Origin: Lates calcarifer
Lineage: Eukaryota; Chordata; Actinopteri; Centropomidae
Length of the DNA stretch: 64,000 nt
Assembly: GCF_001640805.2 (NCBI RefSeq)
Contig: NC_066847.1
Coordinates: forward strand, 19,149,504 to 19,213,503
Reading direction: 5' to 3'
Shown here one piece after another: positions 35,721 through 50,520 of the stretch (its first letter is position 1; every line of letters starts with the position of its first letter). The notes under the pieces were generated by a model that ran no database searches, was not told where the DNA came from, and worked only from the letters and a program-made list of their open reading frames with translations. Position numbers and translations under genes: made by a program.

Positions 35721-38700
35721 TGGACTTTCACATTGAGTGTGAAACTGTTTTTACACCATTCATTTGGTGTAAATAGTCTTGGATCTAGGGGAAAAGAAAA
35801 CCTGTCAAATTGACTTGGTGTGAAAATGTCTGAAGTCACTTGGTGTGCCACTCAGTGAGGCGAGTCTCCTTCTAATAATTGTTTTAGCATTGGCGGGCTG
35901 TTTTTCTTTTTCATTTTTTCTTTTTTTTTTGTGTGTGTACCTTCTTCTCCCCTGGGATCTGCATTCCAAGCAGGGCCTGTTGTTTAATGGGACTATAATA
36001 AAATGTGCAGTCAGCAAGCATTGGTGCTTTGCTCCTTCCCTGTTTACTCACCCATACACCTCAAACCCCCTCCCATACATCCCCTTTTCCCACTCGGCAG
36101 CATTTCTTGAAGTTAACGCTTCAAAAAGCTTGGCAGCTAAACACCAGCTGAAGTGCTCTTGAGAAAACAGCAGTATAACAACTTGGAACGTCCTAGGCTT
36201 TGTTTTTCCCCACTAAACACCCAGCACTGGTTGTCAAGGGCAAGGGGCAGCGGGGGGTCACATTGGCTGGATGGTATGTCTTCAGATTTCAAAATAAAAT
36301 CAGAAGCAGATGCAGTTCTATCTGTTAAGCTTGCTTTGTCATGTCCAGATTTGATTCACTTCAACAGGGGCAAAGCTACACACACACATATACCACAACT
36401 TCCTCAGCCTAATCACTTCTTTTCAACTCCTTGTAGCCAAGTTGGGTTATGCTCCCCCTTTTCCGCCTCACAAAGTGTTTAATCCCAGTGGCCTGATACA
36501 GTTACAGTTGTGCCAATCTCCTCAGATATCCTCAACTCGGTGGGCAACTGGTAATTAATCACCGACAGCTTTTGAATTAAGCCCTCTGTGTGGTTTGGTG
36601 CTGGGAGGTGCCCTAATGGCCATGTAATTACTGAGTGCTAGGTAAAACTAAGCAGACTTCCAGGTAGCCACTGCTGCCAGCTGCTTTTAGTTTGTGGAGA
36701 CAGGTTAGGCTGTCTTTGTGAGCGAGTCAGGCCCAAGACAAAAGATGGAGCCTAGGGAGCCTCGCCTGGAGGCAACGGTGAATGGGCAATCATGATTTTG
36801 ATTGCTGCTCAGTTGCTTTAAAGGGTATCTACATGTAAATCATGAGCGTAATGTACTCTACACAGTGAATAACATCTTGCAGGGATCGTTTCATGCATGA
36901 AAAGCTTCGACTCATTCAGCTCAGATTTTTACATCAGTCCCAATAAATTAGCATGACGTGATTTATTATGATGAATCATCAGAAGTGGGGCATTCGCTCC
37001 AATCTTCAACTCTCACACAAGGTTTATTATAAAGGGCAGGATGCTGGAAATAGCACAGATGGTCTCTTTATACCTTTGACACAGCAGTTTTTCATTTGAG
37101 ATGATGAGGCATGCCAGCTGAAAGCGGTGGTAATGACTGTGGGGCTTGAAAGGGTGGTACACTTTTCTCTTTTTACTATACATTAACCTGAGGGGACACT
37201 CTGAACGGAGAGGAGATGACATGATTTTTATATGAGCGATGTCACAACAGTACTCGGCTGGAGATTGAAGTACCTCGGGCTGGGAGAACGCGGACGGAGG
37301 CCAAAGGGATGGAGGAGAATTGAAATGCTTGTGCCTAATGGTCCGTCTCATGTGTCCTTGAACAGTTCCTGGCGGTGATCCTCAATCGTCATTTTGTGTG
37401 GAATAAAGTAGGAAGCTTGGAGATCCTGTCTTGGCTGCTCTTACGGTTGCTACTTGGAGTTGTATGAAGGGGTTTCCATCACCACAACATAACGGCACAC
37501 CCCACAATTGAATAAAGAATTGTCTCCGGTTTTTATTCGACATGCTTTTGCTCCAAAAATAGGCTGTGTTTGTTTTCCCTTTAGGATTCATTGCAGTTTT
37601 TTACATCATCAAAGCAAAAAAGTTGGACAGTGAGATTCAAACTGTTAAAGGTGGCGCAAAATTCTTCCAGTGTGGTTTTGTGCCCTTAGGATAGGGCTTC
37701 AGTAAGCTCTTATAGGATGTCACCCAAGTTCTTTGATGACAGTTGAATGTTTTTCCTGCTGGATGTGCTCCATTTAAACTTTCCTTGGTCCTCTATGTAT
37801 CTACTCAGGCTTGATGTTTGAGGAAAGGTTTGAGACAGCAATATTTGCTCTGTATTCATTTTGTTGCTTGCACATAAAAATGCTTACTTTTTATCCTGCA
37901 TAGAAGCAAATTAGTTGTGTTAAATACTGATCGAAAGAAATAAGAACCATGACATTAACAGGGGTGGCAACTATCCAGGGTTGTTGTACTTTCAAGGGGC
38001 TCTTTGCTGGCAGTGATACAGCATAACCCTTTCCTCTGTTGCCGTGCAACCTTCAGTAGAGGATGGAAATCACTGCTGTTGGTCCCCCTTGATGCTGCTC
38101 CTCCATTGCCCTCAGCAGCTTGACTCCTCTGCCCCTCTGTCAGAGCTGGGTGGCAAATCCTCCACAAAAGACAGCTCACAAACTCTGCCTCATCTGCTGG
38201 GCGCCCTCTGACACTGGACTGAAAGTTTCAGTCATCCTCCTACTGAGGAGTCTACTGAAGTCTCCTTTGTGATGGCTTAAGTTCACCTCCCTTCATGCGC
38301 CCACATACTCATCCCTGACCCACCAGTATTCAAAGAAAGTTTAATAGACAAGGGGGACCTTCTCTAATGTGACACCCTTCTGGAACAGCTGGTCTACTGT
38401 TCAGTATGGTGATTTTTCGGTGACTTTTAAGGTCACAATGATGTTTGAGGAATTTTCTCAGTGTATTTAAACTTTAATGATCTAATCTCATTTTCACATT
38501 TTCTATTTCTTTTACCAGCTTGTCTCATTCCTGGTGAAACTTTTGATATATAGTCAGTATTTCCCACTCACAAGGCATGATTGGCATGATGCGTATGTAC
38601 ATATAGTCCATACATAGTCCATACATAATACTTATGTTGAAAAACAGTTTAGCCCCCAATGCCTGTCTTCATGCAACAGTTCTTATTTCGTTCTTTTTGA

Positions 38701-39735
38701 TTGCAGGAATTATTTTCCAGTGTCTGGCACCAGTTTCAAATCACTAGCAATGCATGATGATGCCAGTGTTCACCCATGTCATGGAAATTCTGGGCTCCAG
38801 ACAAGCAAAGGAAACTAGGAACCCCTGAGGCGCTCCCTACATGCTCTCCTACCCCCCACCCTTTCCACAGCCTGTGGCTTTATGCCCCAGGCCTCTCAGC
38901 CCTAGCAGGCATGAAGGATGGGGGGTGAGGGGCACAGATGCTGCTGCTCTGTACTCCATCAGCCTAATAAGAACAGGCACTACAAATAAAACAGGCTGGT
39001 GTACAAAAAAGAAAACACTGGGACGTGCCACGGCAGGAAGCTATAATTTCACCAACGTGTGCCTGACATGCAAACTATGGTCAATATGGTCTTGCCACCA
39101 TACATGGGCAAAGAGATTTATTTTGAAAGTGATGGCAGGCTGGCGTTTGCAGAGTCTGTTTATTTTATTTGTGTATATGCATCATTTACTGTAAGCCCAC
39201 AGACTGAGAGCAGCATTAGCTTATTAGAGATTTTGTTGTTATTTTCAGTTTTTGAGTCCAAAAACAACTTACAACTTATTTTTCACTTTGGATCTAAACC
39301 TGTAAGGGACTGTAAAAAAATACTGGTATGGGCGGTGTATATTTCATGTTTTAAAAATTCAAGACCATCCCACGTGTTTGGAACATTTTCATAGTAAATG
39401 TTCAAATTGAAATGAAATACACAAATGTAAACCTTTATTATCATAATACAAGACACATTTTCACAATGTGTGTCATCAATATGAACATTAAACTGAAAAA
39501 AAGTGAAAACTGACTCTTGCCTATTTTACGGCAAACAGATGATGGTATCCCATTTAGCAAATATTCCACCCACACACAATTTATGACCCAGGGGAATATA
39601 TAAATGAATCGTATATGTAATCTTTTTATATAACCTTTTTATCTCTTATTTTAAAAATGTATTGAATTTTGCGAGTGAAGACCGAAATAAAAAAATAGAT
39701 AAAAAGATAAATCAAAATACCTTTTCCTGCTCTCC

Positions 39736-39756
39736 AAAAAAAAAAAAAAAAAAAAA
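39736..39756 (+). repeat. Poly-A tract
   Basis: About 21 adenines within an AT-rich part of the col25a1 intron. No element body with target-site duplication was recognised next to it. Confidence 0.9.
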
Positions 39757-42700
39757 GTCAGAATACCTTCACCAGTAGAAAAACAGTTTTACCCTTCCTC
39801 TTATCTGACACTGCAAATCATTTTTTTACAGTCCCTAGCGGCAAGTCCCACTTATAGATGAATTTGAATTAGAATAACAGTTCCATTTATTGTCTTTTGT
39901 TTAATTTCCAGGGTTTAAAGCGAGATATATCAGTCTACACCTAATGCTGCAGCAACAGTAATCCTTTTGGAACATTTAGTTACAGTGGTTGCTAAACATT
40001 TATTAGAGCTAACCTTCTGGAGTGCCCTCTTTTCAATTTTCAAACCATCTAGTCTCAGTAAAAACAAGCAAGCAATCCCTGAAGCTATCCAAAGACAGCA
40101 GGGATTCAGGCGATTTCTCAAAGTGGAAAAAGTGATGGAGGTGAGCCGGGTTTACTCAGGAGCTGGCCAGATGATGCATGCTCCCAGACTCCCCTGGGGC
40201 GCCACCAAGAGGTTGGACTCAAAGAAAACCAAACGGTTGAAACAGTTGGATCAGACTGTTTCCTGTCCTTTGAGCTACGCATCACTAGACATCCAGTGTG
40301 TTTGTCAGTTAAGGGGATGCTCTTGTTTTTTCCCCCACTTTTATCTTCAGTTTGAGATACAAGAGCGTCTTGCTTGAGATCTTGTCAGCTTGTGCAATGC
40401 CCCCCCCCCCTCCGCACTACCACTCACCAGGGGACTTGCACTTTGCTAGCCGGCTCTTCCTTCTCGAAGCTGTGCTAAATGTGACATGAAATATGAGTCG
40501 TGCTGTAGATCTGAGAAGGTAATAAACACACCGAGCAAACATTTGAGCCCATGTGCACTCACAAACACGCTGTTGCACACCCATGGACACAACTGGATTA
40601 CAAAATATGCACACATGTAGAGACAGCAGAGAAACATGCAGCCATGCGTGACACCCTGTAGTCCCTCACTGTAGCTTTTGTAACTTAATCTATTACCAGT
40701 GGCATAGGTTTTTGAAGTTATTGTGGTTTGGTTAATTTCATTTTCTAAATTAAGAGAGGGAGAAAGCATGAAATAAATGGATTGAAGCTGTTCATACTCA
40801 ATTTTCTCAACAAGCTGTGATGTAAAAAATGGTGTGGAATGTGGTTTTCTAATTAAGGCTTTATGTAACTCTATTTTTCCTCAGTATTTATGAATACTTT
40901 TTCCCCTTTAGCATGCAATTAATCTAGAAGATGCAATGAAATAATTTGGCTCATACAAACAATACGGTACCCTGGGAAGTGGCAACTTGCCAAATTTAAC
41001 ATACCTGTACTTGCAACTACTGTGTCAGTGTCAGTAATGATGGATTGATATGTGGAGAGTTGCCTCATGGTCTGGTCACAGCATAGACAGTCCTGCTTTC
41101 GGGGGCCCCTCCCCTTGTATCTGATGAAGAAGAGGGTAGAAACAGCTGTGTAAGCCACAGTTAAGGCCTGGAAAACCCAGCGGTGAGACAGACAACCCTA
41201 TGCACTTTAATTTAACTGGCTGGTCATATGATATGAGCCGAGCAGGCTAGACGGCTGGTTAAATTGTAATTTTTGACAGCTTGATAAACAGCACTGATGG
41301 TGTGGCAGCCTGGAAATAGAAAATCAAATTTCTTGTCTTAGATGGAGGGTGCTGGTTTGGGACTCTGTGGCATAAATATGTGAACTGTGCTTGTCTGCAT
41401 ACATCATTGCTGTCCTTTTGCTGACAAGTTTTAAATTGTGATGACATTTTACAAAATGTTTGATTGGTCCACATCCTCAAAGGTTTTTCTCCTGAAACGT
41501 GAAATACACAATTTGAAAAAACAACAAACAACAAAGCATAAGTCTAAATTCTAAGTGGCTCTCCAGTTGTGTGTCATTTTTTTATATGTTATCACATGCA
41601 CAAGACTCTTTTCTTCTTCACAACTGATGAGCTGGAGACAATAAAAAGTTGGCTGCAGATGAAGGTTTCAACAATCTTACGGCGTTAGCATTAACTAGCT
41701 GGCTTGGCAGCTAATCTGCCAGAAAGAGGCATCATTTTAGCTTTCAAAATCAATAGTTATTGGCTAGAATTAAGAGGCCTATTGTTGTCTACTTTTGTGT
41801 ATGAGAAACACATTGTTAGGAATTTTTAGTGATGAATCTGCAGTGCTAGAATGGAAGGCTTGCTTGACAGGCGTAGCACCAGGCACGACAGGAGTGGGGC
41901 TAGTGGAGGGTCAAAGGTCTGGACGAGTAAAAGGTCATTATACTCTATTCAAATATGTGTATTAAAGTGTTCGTCTTCAGTGTGTGGACAGAAAAATAAA
42001 AACAATAAGGAGTCAAAGCACTCCTACTGATTCGAAGGTAAGGTTTTTTTTCCCCTGTTCCTGTGCATACTGTGGAGGAAAGCTTTTCAGTTGATAATGC
42101 CATTCATCTGGATTCATGCTGTTCACTCCGAGGTTGATGAGTTGTTTGTGTGCATTCATGCAGTAGTGTTTGTTAGGTTTTAATGAATCAGGCCTGCTGA
42201 GTGGAAATGTTATGAGATTGTAAATCAGAATACCTCATGCATATTTTATACATTTTCCTTGCAAACATAAAAGGACAATGCTCATTTACACCGAAAGTAA
42301 CATCCAAATGATGCACTGACACTAAAAAGTTAGAGAAGTTGCCTTTATAGTGTTCTACATTCTAGTACTTACATAAAAGCATTCATTTATATTGAAATAT
42401 TTTTAGGGAATGACCCAAATTCCCAACAGTTGTAGTTTGCAGATTACTCTTTTCAGTGTGCTGTGCTGTGGACTTTTTCTGCTCCAGTGTCCTCACACAC
42501 TTCTTTTTTGGAAAAGGTCTAAGTGAAGTTTGTGCATCATGTGTCTTTTTGTAAGATTTTTTTGTTTTACAGATATAATTTATCACGCTTATTAGAGACT
42601 GGCAGCAATGGCTACAATGCTGTGAAACACACAAGGCATTCCAATAAGTTGCCCTACATCAACTAACCTCTCTACGACTCTCTATCAATCCACACAACGT

Positions 42701-45654
42701 CCTGCAAGGCTGCGTCAAGATCCAGGTTAATGAGCCTCCTCCCATGAGCCACGCTGCTATCTCAAGTAGCTCCATATCTCGTGAGATTCTCATACCATAC
42801 TTGTTACTGCAACCCCAGGGTAACCTCTCAACAAGATCGACTGTGTCGGCATATTGGCTTGAGATGTAAGTGCCATTCATTTCACACAGAACATTGCACT
42901 TACCACCTGCTGTGGCAGCTGCAGGGCGCTTCAGGTAGAGCATGCACCGGATAAATTCAACACATGCCAGAGATTTTATGCATTTACCTTGAGTGAAAAG
43001 TGTTGAAATGTACAGTACAGAGTTCAAGTTTGGAGGTTCTATTTTAGGCCAACTTGGATTCAAAGTATCCACTGTTGTACTATCTGTTTGTAAGCTCATT
43101 TAATGCTCATGAATAGAGTTGGTGGAAGCTTAGATCATGCTATAGAAGGAGCTTATTGCCCTCTGTGGCACTAGTTGATAGACAAACTGTGCAAAGAGCA
43201 AAGTTTTAGTAAATCAATAGCTTAATTTGGGCAATCCCTGTTCCCTAAATTTTTAGCGCACTGTAAAAGTTTATGGTCTCATAAGTACACCCCCAAGCGT
43301 TTTCATTGCTTTCCTGCTGTCTGCGTACAGTGTGATGAATGGCAAGGCAATATCTATGTCTGAAGCTCGAGCAGAGCATGTTCAAACCTACTGAAAGCTC
43401 ACAGACGATAATGATGGTTGATGGGAAAATTGACTGCCTGTCTTTTTGCACAGGCACCACCCCACTAAGCGATAATGACTTAATCTAAAGGAGTGTGTGT
43501 GGTCAAGGTTATCGCTATTGTGAGTCTGAAAAAAAAAGATGAGTGATCTTTCCTTCTTAGCAGATATACTGGGTGTCAACATGACTGATCTTAAGTGCTT
43601 CAAGTAGAGATTATCTCTTTCTCTGTTCTAAACAGCAAAAGATGGAGTAGGGATCCATCACTGTGCCCTTGACCTTCAATATAAATTACCTCCCCAGCAT
43701 TTTCCCAGCCTCAGCTGCCACTGTTGAACATTGGAGGCTTTTTAATAGCCATAAGAAAAAATTATGGAGAAGAGACATGACTGTACATGGCGTGAATTTC
43801 AGCTGATTAAATATGACATGACATGCCAGTAGTTTGAACTTGATACAGTATTTTTGGCACCCAGTGTCGGATGGTGACCAGATTAATTTATCTTTCCTAT
43901 ACTGCCAAATGAATGTGTAATATCAGTTTAAGGAATACTGAACGTTTTATAAACACACTGACACCCAAATTAACTATTGGATTTCAGCTTCAGCATGTGT
44001 TTGCTGTCAGCTACAGCATGCTTTTTCCTTTTACGCAAAATAAAAAACTAAGTCGTGCACACGTGTGGGCTTTCCGGCAAATCCCCAGTGTAATACAGAC
44101 TCAATCATGTAGTCGTTATTCTTAAAGCAGTCATTCATGCATTACTGGCTATCCCAACTATGAACTTTGGAGTTACTTTTTGAGGTGGAGGTCAGTTGGC
44201 AGGAGCTGGCAAAGCGTCTGTGTTACCGCAAATGTCAGGTCCCAATAATATGAGGGTGTAGGTTTCGTCTGAGTGAGAACAGGGAGTAACGCGACATAAC
44301 TCAGTGCAACTCAAGATTTAAACCAAAGAAACACAGAGTCCCACCGGAGTTAAGGCACTCTTGCTTGTGAATGTCATACCCATAAATCTACATTTTGCCA
44401 GCCCCTAGATCCAGTTGCAGTTTCAGACAATGCTGCTGAGTTGAACGATATTAATGAAATTTTATAGTTAATATATCCAGTCCCTGCTTGAGTGGAAAAG
44501 AAGAGATTATTGCAGTGTCTACTCGGCAAAATCCTTTGGCCTGTCATCATAGAGTGGATACACCAAGATGGTTGAAAATATATCATCACCCTAGAAAATC
44601 TCCAGTACCATGTGGTTGCAGCCTCTTGGTTGTGCTTGTACTGGTGGTCCCAAAGCAAGACAAAATCAGTGGGCCGGATATGAAGCTACCTGTGAGTGGT
44701 GCTGCCTGAGGCAGGGCGCAGTGCTGACAGAGGTCAGAGCTGCAAAGTTTTAGGTTGCAAAACTGCCACTGCTGCATTGGGCATAATGTTTATACAAGCA
44801 GTAGCAGTTTGCTTGATAAATGTGTTTTGAAGAAGCCTGTCTAAACTGTGTACATTAAGTCATTACATATAGTGTGTTCAATGGAGATCAGTGATTCAGT
44901 ATTTTACAGTTAGGTCTAGATAAAGGCTTTTATTTGTGGCTTTATGCTGGCTTGTAAGAATAGCACATTGGGAAAGGTGCATAGGCTGAGAACCTAAGAT
45001 GTGTTGCAAGAAAAATGGGTCTGTACTACATTTTTCTCTTTATAGTTTTCTGACGCTCTGCTCCAGGTACAGTGCTCCCCTCTGGCCTGTTCTCAGATTA
45101 GTGTGTGCTGGCCAAAGTCAACATGAGAGGAAGTGGAGAAACGACTTCCCTCATTCGCACCAAGACTGCTAATGCTTCACCAGATCTGGTGTCAGACAAG
45201 TCAATTTGAGACGGGTAATTTGTGTTCAATGGCAGCCATATTTATATCTGACAAATCTGAGGAAATATTATTATTTATTTCTGTGGGTTTGAGCATATTG
45301 ACATTTTTGGTTTGTGATTCCAAAGTTGACATTTTAAAAGAGGCTCTCAGGGACAAAACCACTGCTGGAGGCAGTGTACTAATCACTTTGATATTTTCTG
45401 GGTTTGTCCTTTAATTTTAGTATATTTGCAAGAGATTGCCACAGAGATAATGAACGTTTTTGGAATAGAAGTTGATTCCATCTTATACCGGGGTAACATC
45501 CAAGACAAACTTAAGGCACAGGGTGAATATCTCTTTAAAATACTTAATGGCTGCTAGTATGATAGCCATCAAAATGAGAGACCTGTAGGCAAATCAGCCA
45601 GCCAAGAATGGCTGTACTGCAGTTGTCAGTGAAAAAAACTGTATCTGACCTTCA

Positions 45655-45900
45655 TCTTAAAGAAAAAGTTTGACATTTTTGGGAAATACTGTATTTGACC
45701 CATAACCCCTGGTAAAATGGCAATTTGTCATTTTAACATTCCAGTACTATGACACTGGACAGGGCTAGCTGGTTAGCATGCTAACTTCAGCAGAAGAAAA
45801 GAAGAGTTAACATTGGTGCTGCTTTCCACCACTGGAGACAGCCCTTAGCAAATAAATGAATGAAGTTCGATGCTGAACTTGCCACCTTTTTTCTAGACTA
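45655..45900 (+). repeat. MITE-like repeat fragment(s)
   Basis: It begins with 'aaagtttgacatttttggga', as in family B, and carries 'ctagctggttagcatgctaa' and 'acattggtgctgctttccac' words that I know from repeated elements in percomorph fish. Possibly two nested or adjacent fragments. Non-coding. Confidence 0.4.
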
Positions 45901-48900
45901 ATTACAATTACAATAATACAACTAACAGCTGTGAACGCTGAGATTAGCCATGTGAAAACCTACATAGCGCACCTTTAGGCATTCAGAGTTTTACATCCAC
46001 ATTACAGAGGCCAAAACAAAAGGGTAATGAGTCAGAAAATGAGGAAAACTGCCTGTAAAAACTGTTGCGCAAAAGTCACCAAAACATTATCAAGGCACTG
46101 CTTGCCACCTCTTGATGTCAAAATTGGGTCATGTGGAAGGCCCTTCCCAACCCACCCGTGTTTAATTGCCATGTGCTAAAGAATTTCCCATGTGCACACA
46201 AACCAGTCAAGTCTGGTGCGGCCTAATAATTGTTCACTTAAATCGCCTCTTTGTGCTGCTGTCTGCACTCAGGCTGCCAGGATTTTTTTCCCCTTTCTGC
46301 ACTCTTCAAATGAGATCTCCCCATGCTTGCAATGATGGCACAGATCGAGCCAGAGCAAAAATATTCTCTAATTGACAGGGCTTATCTGTTCAAAAATCCT
46401 TTTGCTTCCTTTTACTACCGTCAACCACAACATTAAAGACACGTTTAGTGATATCAACCAGGAGCAAAGCTGTCTTTTACAAGCAATCTTTGACTCACAA
46501 GAGACATTTATCCCTTCCTCTACCAACACTGCCCCTGCTCTGTGCTGTCCAATTGCCTCTTTATTCTGCTCAAAGGCTCTCTCCAGCTTCAATGAGAGAA
46601 GCATGGGGAAGCTGTTTGGGGTCTACAGCTATTGACTGGATTTATCGACTAGGCGAGACATAAAAGTGGCCAAAATAAGCAGCAATGACAAACACAGAAA
46701 CAGACTGGTGGGTGAAAAAAAAAAACTCACTTTGTTTTAAGCCGAGCAGCCTGTGTGTGCGCGCTGCTGATATGGATCCCCCATGAGAGGGTTCAGGTCA
46801 CTGAATCCCTCCTCAAACAGGCCTCAGAAAAAAAAAAGATTTATTTGGATTTTTTTTTCTTTTTTGCTTCAAAGTTAGACGGTGGAAAAAAAAAGAAACA
46901 AACAGGGTTTTTTAGCATGATCTCTGCAAAAGGGTTTTCTGTGACGCTTTGGAATGATAAATTATATAAATGTCTTTGGAGGCCACATTAAATGGTTCAT
47001 GAAAATAGCAGGCCCTCTGAGAGTTTACTGTGCCTTCTCTGTATGGCATGCTTTGATGATAGTAAATGGTAGTCTGTTTTATCTGCTGTGACAAAATGTC
47101 AGAGTCCTGAAAAGGTTTCATCCTGAGTAATTTTCCCTCTGTTAGTGTGTTTTCTCTCCAGTGAGCACAGGAGTGTACCAGTGTGACTTTTAATGATTGG
47201 TTTGGACTCAGCGATGACACAGTACTGTCACGGATAGCTGGGATTTTACCTGCACCTCGCCACATTCATTAGAAGCCTCTGAAACTCTAAACGTGCCACA
47301 GAGATGAAGCAGGTCAGGTTTTGCCCCATATTGATGTCTTAAAATATTGAATATGTCAGTTAGGTCTTGTAGCTTGTTTGGTTGTTGTGTGCGTGTAGAA
47401 ATTCAAGCTCAGGTTAGACAGACCGTTGGCATGGCTCCTAGTTCTCACCAAGAAAGCAGCCCCTGTCAGACTCCCAAAAACTCTGGGCTAGAGATGAAAC
47501 AGAGAAGAGTGTGTGTTGGTGTGTGTATATGTATGTGCTGTGTATGTGTGCGCCTATGAGCCCTGTGCATCTCTGGCCTTGCCTGTGCCCCATACTGACA
47601 TTTCCAACTGGCGTTGGTGTAAATAAGGCCGCCAACCACAGCAGGTGTGGGGAGAAGGCCTGGGAGCAGGGGAGGTCTGCGCCCCTTCAACCCCAGGCCG
47701 CAGTAAAACCGTCCTGGAGAAGTCAATATTTGCACTTGGTATCAAAGCCGACCCTGTTTTTGTATCAAAAACCAGGCTGCACAGAAGCAAGCTTGTCCAT
47801 GAATCCAGGAGATGTCAGGGATAACATAAGCAATAGTTGCACTGGTGTAACACGCTTGTCATATTCTGCGGAATTAGCATAAACTCTTTCTCTAGCTATG
47901 TTAAATTGTGTTCACTGCAATTTGACTAGGTAGTAGCATGAGTTAACCGCATTTTCACCGGCATGTCTCATTAAAACATTTTTGTATGAACAACTGGTCA
48001 AATGACTACGTGTAATGATACTTATCACCTAATTCCGCCTTCGCTCTGCGGAGCTTTTTAGCCTGTTTTAGCTCATTGTTTTGGTTTAATATTCAGCAGC
48101 TTTACTGTTCTGGCTCACTCTCAGAGTTTGTGGAGAACAAAACAGAGGTAAAAGAAGTCAAATCTTGGCAGTTGTCACAACAAATAGACATTAGGGGCAA
48201 AAATAAGACCCAGGATGTTGAGAAAAATCCCACAAGCAGCATAAGTCCAGTCTAAATTCAATAAATGTCAGTCTTTTCATTTTAATCAATATCTCTCAAT
48301 AGCCATCCTCTTTAAGTGGCACATCTTTCCCTGATACATTTACTATTAGAAAATTATCATTTCTCAGTTTTCGTACACAGTGCACACATTTTAATTTTAA
48401 GACATTAACGGGAGACCAGACTGCCGTGGTGTCTGGGTCCATCCCTCCCTGTCTCTTGAAAGTGTGTGGAAAAACACTTATACAGCTTTGCTTTGATTTG
48501 CTGTGTGTACCGAGGGGTTTCCATCACAGCCTCTCTCATGTGGTCTGCTGCTCCTGCTCCTGTCTGCTCACTAAAACCATCCTCTCACAGGGCTCCAGGA
48601 CAAGGCAGTGTCTTGACTCTGTCACAGACCATCGCAGTGGATTTTTCTTCCAAGTTTACACAGCCTCAGTTGCAGTGAGGGAATCTCTATAAATTTACTA
48701 AAGGAGGCAAGGATTGGTTAGTTATATGCCTCTAGAGCAGCAAAGAAACAGCAGTGAGAAAATATTACACATCGGGGATAAAAGATTACTGTATGCTGAA
48801 AATGTAGCAGCATTCAGATTCCTGATGTAAACAGGCTCTAGAAGGCCATTACTCAATTATACAATTGTGAACAGACCACTTGAGTCACAGGCAGGCAAGC

Positions 48901-50059
48901 TTTGGTTAACACTTAGTGAGAGACTGCAAGGTCCAGTTTACCACATTGGTTTTTACACACCTTCTTACATGTGAAGCAAATCAGCCACACTTGAGCTTCA
49001 AGGTTCCACATTAGCGGGAGCTCATGGTAAACAAGCCAAGCAGGGCACTGCCTGCCCGACTCTCCTGTGCTGCAGTCTTTTTTAGTGTCCTTTTATAGCC
49101 TCCTTCCTTCCTCCTCACACTCCACAGTCTTCCGAGAGGCCGTGCAGGCACACAGGGGAGCGAGGAAGTCAGCATGCTTCATTAAGTGAATGCGGCACAC
49201 CACGCATGTCACTGAAAACAACAGAGGCTCTGTTCAGGAAAGAAATGACACTTAGAAATAATAGTAAGCCAGAAGCTGCCTTTGAGGGATGGCTGATGGT
49301 TACGAGACCTCCAGCTGTGGTTCACAGATTTTTATTTTACATTAGCAAGCTGGAAGTGTTGAAGAAAAGGCCTACTTCTTTTCATGGAACTTGTGTTTGA
49401 ACATGAATGCATTGAATTACTCTACACTATGTTTGTAGTTATTCTTGTTGTAATTAAATTAACTTTGTTTGATTAATATGCAGTCAAACTAGAGCATGTA
49501 AGCCTTTTAATCCATCATTGCTCAGTGCATAATTTCCTGATTTAGTATAGATATGGTTTGTCAGACCCTCAAATTGTATCAGACAAATATCATTTTATAG
49601 GTATGTTATTAATTCAAGTATCCCATTTGAATTTTGGTATGTTGGGTCATGTATCAGCAAATATTTGAACAAGAATACCAGATCACCCTGAAGAACATGA
49701 CAAACCTTAGCAATCATTGAATAGTGGATTAGCGTGGCACATGTCCAATGTATCTCTATGGCTGCCAAGATGGGGGATTAACACCTTTTCCTTAAAATTA
49801 GGTGGTGGTGGGGATAGCTGTCCACTAAGCTGACACATGCCCAGGGCTAATACTTGGAATGTAGTCCAGTTGTTAAAAGTTATCTTTAAAACTCTACATA
49901 TGTATTTGATACTACAATTTTCAGAGCTCGAGTAGATGCCTTTACTCTTTTAATTTGTGCTTTAGGACTAAGATTATTCATGTTCTGTAGTGTAGTGATG
50001 AAATTGACAGAATAGTTCTACTACATTTTTTTTTTTACAGGTGCCCTGTGGAGTTTTCT

Positions 50060-50520
50060 TCTAAAAAATCCTACATTGTTAAATGAGTACTCCCCCTGTT
50101 TAGTATTCCACTTCTATGGCATTGTCAGACTCATGATTTTTTTATTTCATGCTTCATCCTTTTCAAAACCTCGTGCCTTTGTTACCCACAATGCAGCTCA
50201 ACTAATCTGATTGCAGATTCAGGCATGCTATGATAGTCACTGCTAACATAGCTTTGAGCTGCTAGGCCTAAACTGGGTTGAGGGGCAGGCAACGTAGGTC
50301 TGGTCCGCCTTTTTTCCAACTCCACACCCCCAGATTTTTTTTCATTGTCAAGCTTGTAGTCTTTAGCCTCAACTGATAACTCACATAGGTCACTCTGGAG
50401 CCATCGAAGGCTTTATTCAACTGTTCTCAAGACCTGAAAATAGACTTGGATGTGACAAAAATCATCGAATAGCTCCCCTTTAACAGCTAGCAGTCCTCTT
50501 CTTCCCACCCTCTGGCATAT
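50060..50520 (+). repeat. Candidate interspersed repeat (family C)
   Basis: Phrases such as 'ttgttacccacaatgcagct', 'gctaacatagctttgagctg' and 'cataggtcactctggagcca' resemble a repeated fish element I recall. Only one copy is seen in this window, so the call rests on memory and is tentative. Ends unknown. Confidence 0.3.

Noticed and set aside
39967..40377. 136-codon open frame on the + strand in the col25a1 intron
   Set aside because: Not similar to any family I know and without collagen Gly-X-Y pattern or promoter signs. Treated as chance.
42659..43099. 146-codon open frame on the minus strand in the col25a1 intron
   Set aside because: No recognisable domain, no splice partners or signals, and one such frame is expected by chance in 31 kb read in six frames.
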